From assembly GCF_964340395.1 (NCBI RefSeq), contig NC_135553.1, positions 28,471,949 to 28,535,948 on the forward strand: 64,000 nt of DNA, read 5' to 3'. Under the pieces are notes generated by a model, which searched no databases, was not told the origin of the DNA, and saw only the letters and a program-made list of their open reading frames with translations. The DNA comes from Glandiceps talaboti (Eukaryota; Hemichordata; Enteropneusta; Spengelidae). Positions 59,980 through 64,000 of this stretch are shown piece after piece. Both the position numbers and the translations under genes were made by a program. The stretch's first letter is position 1. Each line of letters opens with the position of its first letter.

Positions 59980-60570
59980 ATAGAAACAACTCTCCTATTT
60001 TAGACATTTTGTGTTACAACAGATATCACCAACTTGTTCAAGGACGTTTTTTCCGAAATTTTATTTTTAAAAGTTTTATGTCTAAGTTTTAATAAAATCC
60101 ACATAATATGGTTATTTTGGTTACCATGGCAACAGATGTTCATAAAATAGTACTTTTTTGAACATAACAAACTTTCTCATGTAGGATAGACAGTATGCAA
60201 ATAAACCTGATTATTATTAAATGTAATAATGTTATTCATCAGATGCATATGTATTTAACTAAAACAACATTTTAAGCCACCTGTACAGCTATTTAGGACA
60301 AGTTGTGTCACACAGATAGCACTGATGCATACATGCCAAAAACAGAGAATTTTACGAAATTAAATTTTTTCATGTTATATGTGAACTTTTAGAAAAATGA
60401 TCTGCATATTATGGTGATTTTGGTTACCATGGCAACAAATGTTCATAAAATGACCACTGTTTTCGAACTCATCATAACAAACTACCACATGTAGGGTGGT
60501 CAGTATGCAAATAAAAGTCGATTATTACTAAAATTATTGTTATTATATAATATCATTTAATTATTTTTAT
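59980..60570 (+). repeat. Interspersed repeat R2, two tandem units with X-boxes
   Basis: Units at about 59985-60290 and 60290-60570 share AACAGATA or CACAGATA, an ATAATATGG or ATATTATGG motif with GGTTACCATGGCAACA, TTCATAAAAT, AACAAACT and TATGCAAATAAA. X-box-like 14-mers GTTACCATGGCAAC lie at 60120-60133 and 60423-60436. The 163-codon frame at 59601-60092 runs into this repeat and is not a gene. Confidence 0.75.
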
Positions 60571-60814
60571 TAGACAAGATTCACTTCTCATCTTTATTTA
60601 TTCAAAACTACACACTAAATTTTAAGTAAATTAAGTTTATATTTCACCACTGAGAAAAATATACACACATGAGAAAGAACCCATTTCTGTCGAGTGCAGT
60701 ATTTCTATACAGTGTGCCATTGAAGGGTATCAAATATGGCTGAACACACTACACTGTCTGTACTGTAGCAGTGTGCAAGTACATCAGGCACTCGAATATA
60801 TTTTTATGATTTTT

Positions 60815-61945
60815 AGCACAAGTGAACTGAGGGTTCAGTAGTGCTATAGGGATCGCCCGGTGTGTGTGTGTGTGTGTGTGTGTAAACATCGCTGAACCGA
60901 TTGCCATGATATTTGGTGGGTCCATTACCTTGGGTGTCTAGTTTGGAAATTGTTCAAATGAAAATGATCGCATCAGAAATGTGCATTTTACATTTGGAAA
61001 TGTGATTTGTTGTATTACAAAATGCTTTGACTTTAGTCTGGAAATGAAAGATTCTTGTTTTATTGATGCAATGAAATCATTAAATCTTTCATGGGCTACT
61101 TAACATGCCAGTGTCAATGCCGTAAAGATTAACATCTGTTTAAGGTTACTTGGCAACCTAGGCCTGTTTTAGCACAGCCGAATTAAATCTTAGACACTAT
61201 GATTAAAACAGGTTCATTTAAATGCATAATCCTTAGGCATTCAAACAGTTTGTACAAAGAATAAGAAGACACATTTTATGGGGAAAGAAAAATAGAGTCA
61301 TATCAAGACCTCCATGATCATACTGTGTTTGGCAGTTTAAATTTCCTGCATGTACCGATTGCCATGATATTTGATGGGTGTATTACCTTCGGTGTCTAGT
61401 TGGGAAATTGTTCAAATCAAAATGATCTTACTACCGGTGTGTGATTTGGGTCAAAAAAACTTACTCAAGAACTATTGGGCAGATCGGTCTGAAATTTGGT
61501 GGGAACATTCTTAGGGGTGTTTAAGCATAAAAAATGTTTGCAAATGTGCCCAGCAACAAGACCACGCCCGTAGCAACAGCCAAACGGTGAGGTATTTCAC
61601 AAAGATAACATGGATTAATAGATAATTGAATGAACATTCCAAAAATGTATGTAAATTTGCCTAGCAACAAGACCACGCCCGTAGCAACAGCCAATCGATG
61701 GTGTATTTCACAAAGATAACCGTGGGGACGAATAGACAAATGAATAATCATTCAAAAAAATGTATGCAAATAGCCTAGCAACATGACCACGCCCATAGCA
61801 ACAGCCAAATGATCACATATATTGCAGATAATACGGATTTATAGACAAATGAATAAACATTCAAAAATGTATGCAAATGTGCCTAGCAAAAGACCACGCT
61901 CATAGCAACAGCCAAGTGATCACATATATTGCAAAGATAACAGGG
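60815..61945 (+). repeat. Interspersed repeat R4, second copy
   Basis: The hairpin head at 60815-60845 (AGCACAAGTGAAC with GTTCAGTAGTGCT) is followed by a GT run and CCGATTGCCATGATATTTGG. Body units follow at about 61340-61520. The tail has four units of about 110 bp with CCTAGCAACAAGACCACGCC and AGCAACAGCCAA (61545, 61658, 61772, 61880), and a last partial unit resumes after the CACTA element at 62207. Confidence 0.75.
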
Positions 61946-62209
61946 ATACACTATACGAAAAGTCATATTTGACCATGTCTTTCCACCGGGGTAAATCTTT
62001 AGCAGAGGATGTGTAAATGTGGTGAGTATGAGACGAAGTGACACCTTTGACTTGATTTACCCCCAGTGATCTCTCCCCTAGGGGTTGTAGGCAGTCAAAA
62101 TTGTCACTTCGTCTCATACTACCCCTTGACAGAGATGGTAGTTAGGTGGGTCACAGGTAGGGTAAAGGTTGGGTAAAGGTGGGTAAATTTGACTTTTCGT
62201 ATAGTGATA
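61946..62209. mobile_element. CACTA-type MITE, 258 bp, with 3-bp duplication
   Basis: TIRs: CACTATACGAAAAGTCA at 61949 and the exact inverse TGACTTTTCGTATAGTG ending at 62206. The duplication ATA flanks it at 61946-61948 and 62207-62209. CACTA ends plus a 3-bp duplication define the CACTA/EnSpm superfamily. A second, perfect 19-bp internal inverted repeat, AGTATGAGACGAAGTGACA, lies at 62025-62043 and 62102-62120. No transposase is encoded. It sits cleanly inside an R4 tandem unit, whose sequence resumes on the far side, proving insertion. Confidence 0.88.
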
Positions 62210-62263
62210 AATAGACAAATGAATAAACATTCAATAATGTATGCATAATCATTCAGCAAATGA

Positions 62264-64000
62264 ACACCTATACCTGGCATGGATCAGCATTTGGGAAAAC
62301 ATGTTTAAAAACTGTACAGTTGTGCTTCAACGCCATTGGCACTATTTTTATTTTTTAAATGTCGAGTAAACATGTACTCTTTATTTTAAAAAAGAATCAT
62401 ACAAATTGGTTCGAGTGCCTTTGCATGTACCGGTCGAAAACATGGTACATAATTAATTCCTGTCTCGTTTTGGCTCTTTTTTGGTTAGTTTTGGCTCGTT
62501 TTGGGTCGATTATGAGTCATTTGGCCAGTTTTAGATAGAATTACCAGACTTTGGGTCGTTTCATTATATATATGAAAAACCTTCATTGAAACATGGCAGG
62601 GTAATTATAGCTATCAGCCGACACCGAATGAAGAAATGATTACTCCACCCGGGCCTTCCTAAGTAAAACTAGTCCTACTAGAACAAATGTTTGCTTTCCC
62701 TTAAACCACAAACCAGCGACAGACAACAGGCCAGGAATGCACCAAGTAGTGTATGTTGTATTTGTAACCGTACATGTTAAGTAAACACCGACCTCTTCTA
62801 CAGTCATAGGTGACTCGTTGAGACGCCATCTTTGGAAAATGTTTAGAAGAGGTTATTTTTTAGTTTTATCCAAACCCCTACCATCTTCTGCATGATTATC
62901 AATCTTAATTTTGAATTCAAGGGTTTCTTTTGTATTCATCCTCAAATTGGAATCATTGTATGCCAAGAATTTCTGGAAAAGCGAGATTGTGTGATTTTTG
63001 GCGTGAAGTGATGAAATTGCAAATAAAAATGAGATAAATTTGTTTATTTAGTACCACTTACAGTGGTTATAGCCATTGTGGTTATCAGTCTAACTGGGCC
63101 TAAATAATGCAACAAGAAATACACAAATGGTTAGAGTACAACTACAATACAATTAGAATTAAAAACCTGACTTATTAAAAGTTAAACTTACACATTTCAA
63201 GTCTTCTGGAGTAATTATGACAGTAATTCAATAACACGGACAATAAAAATAGTGATAATTTATCAACGAAAATGATAAACGAATTTGGACGTGAAAGAAG
63301 TAGAGTTGGTGGTAATCGACGTGGTTTTGTCATCCATTTGAAGCCAAAGTCGTTAAACTTACTTGAACCGTGCTGACACATTCTTCAGCGTCACGGTCAG
63401 ATTCGAAAACTTGGAACGTAGCCTTGTTTTGTGTAGCTTGTAAGGTAGCTTGCCATTAAATTGTAGAAACTCACATCAAGCAACTAATTGTTATGACTAT
63501 TGAAAAATCTTGATATTGGTCATAGTGGTCACGTGTCACCACTATTTTTGAATACTTTGCAAAGCTGAAAAGAAATATTTGCTACACCATAGAATACAAG
63601 TCTTGTTTAAACATTTGTAGCTGGTTAATATTTATCAGTCAAAACACATGAACAATACGCCTGAGTTGTTCAAGCAATGTCAGTATTGGTTTGGGTAATG
63701 TAAAATATAATGAGCACAGTCAAGTCAATGGAAACAGCAACGGTCGTGTGGATTTTCCTCTTCAGAGTTTAGAACACGATTCCGGTTACTATAAAAGTTA
63801 AAATCTCCTGTCACCTGCTAAAGTCAACAAATTCTAACTATGAAATATGCAAATAAGTAAATAATAATGTGATTTTCCTAGTCCTTACACGGCTCCCACA
63901 GACTAGAATTTGAATATCCAATGGTCGGTACAACAATAACCCTCCAGACGAACATAACGACCAGACAGGCAGGACGGATCGATTTCTAATTGATAAATTC
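62264..64000. other. Non-coding stretch to the window end
   Basis: Contains repeated TTTTGGCTCGTTTTGG-type phrases at about 62465-62560 and no credible open frame starting with ATG. Confidence 0.45.

Noticed and set aside
59601-60092. 163-codon plus frame
   Set aside because: Its 3' part runs through interspersed repeat R2, so it is a chance frame.

Overview
The window is animal nuclear DNA dominated by mobile elements. It is AT-rich, with long non-coding stretches, abundant microsatellites, several APE-type non-LTR retrotransposons (LINEs), Penelope-like element (PLE) remains, small inverted-repeat elements, a tRNA-derived SINE-like fragment and two large satellite arrays. There is no operon structure, ribosome-binding site or phage/plasmid feature. 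LINEs with a 2A recoding peptide and PLEs with a hammerhead ribozyme are known from marine invertebrates (echinoderms, cephalochordates, molluscs, cnidarians). I therefore read this as a marine invertebrate genome, species unresolved.

Layout: 1-6.5 kb holds one probable single-exon gene on the minus strand (3943-4926, 327 aa, no recognised family). 6.5-16 kb is non-coding DNA with microsatellites, old interspersed repeats (two with RFX X-box-like palindromes) and a TIR element with a 6-bp duplication (10202-10594). 16.1-20.5 kb is a nest of insertions: dispersed repeat family R1, a decayed PLE reverse transcriptase, an inverted-repeat element, a 186-bp TC run, a hairpin flanked by 10-bp direct repeats, a second PLE fragment (GIY-YIG nuclease), a complete hammerhead ribozyme and another TIR element. 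20.5-25.55 kb is a near-intact LINE. 25.6-30 kb holds a SINE-like fragment and a frameshifted L2/CR1-like LINE. 30-37 kb holds R1 copies, a 49-bp satellite and a 5'-truncated LINE related to the intact one. 38-39.9 kb holds the second probable host gene (596 aa, disordered, with repeated RPxSA-type motifs). 42-46.7 kb is more R1 and a LINE tail. 47.08-57.91 kb is a 34-bp satellite in a 2,781-bp higher-order repeat. 58-62.3 kb repeats the families of 8-14 kb and contains a 258-bp CACTA-type MITE. The rest is featureless.

The most notable object is the LINE at 20517-25553. Its ORF1 carries a canonical 2A motif (GDIELNPGP) after a hydrophobic leader, followed by a coiled coil and an L1-ORF1p-like RNA-binding region. 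ORF1 and ORF2 lie in the same frame, separated only by two UAG codons 24 codons apart. ORF2 has no AUG upstream of its endonuclease domain, which raises the possibility that ORF2 is made by stop-codon readthrough (or by non-AUG initiation or reinitiation). The second notable object is the hammerhead ribozyme at 19742-19810, 87 nt downstream of a PLE GIY-YIG domain. The third is the 34-bp satellite, whose three nearly identical 2.78-kb copies imply very recent amplification.
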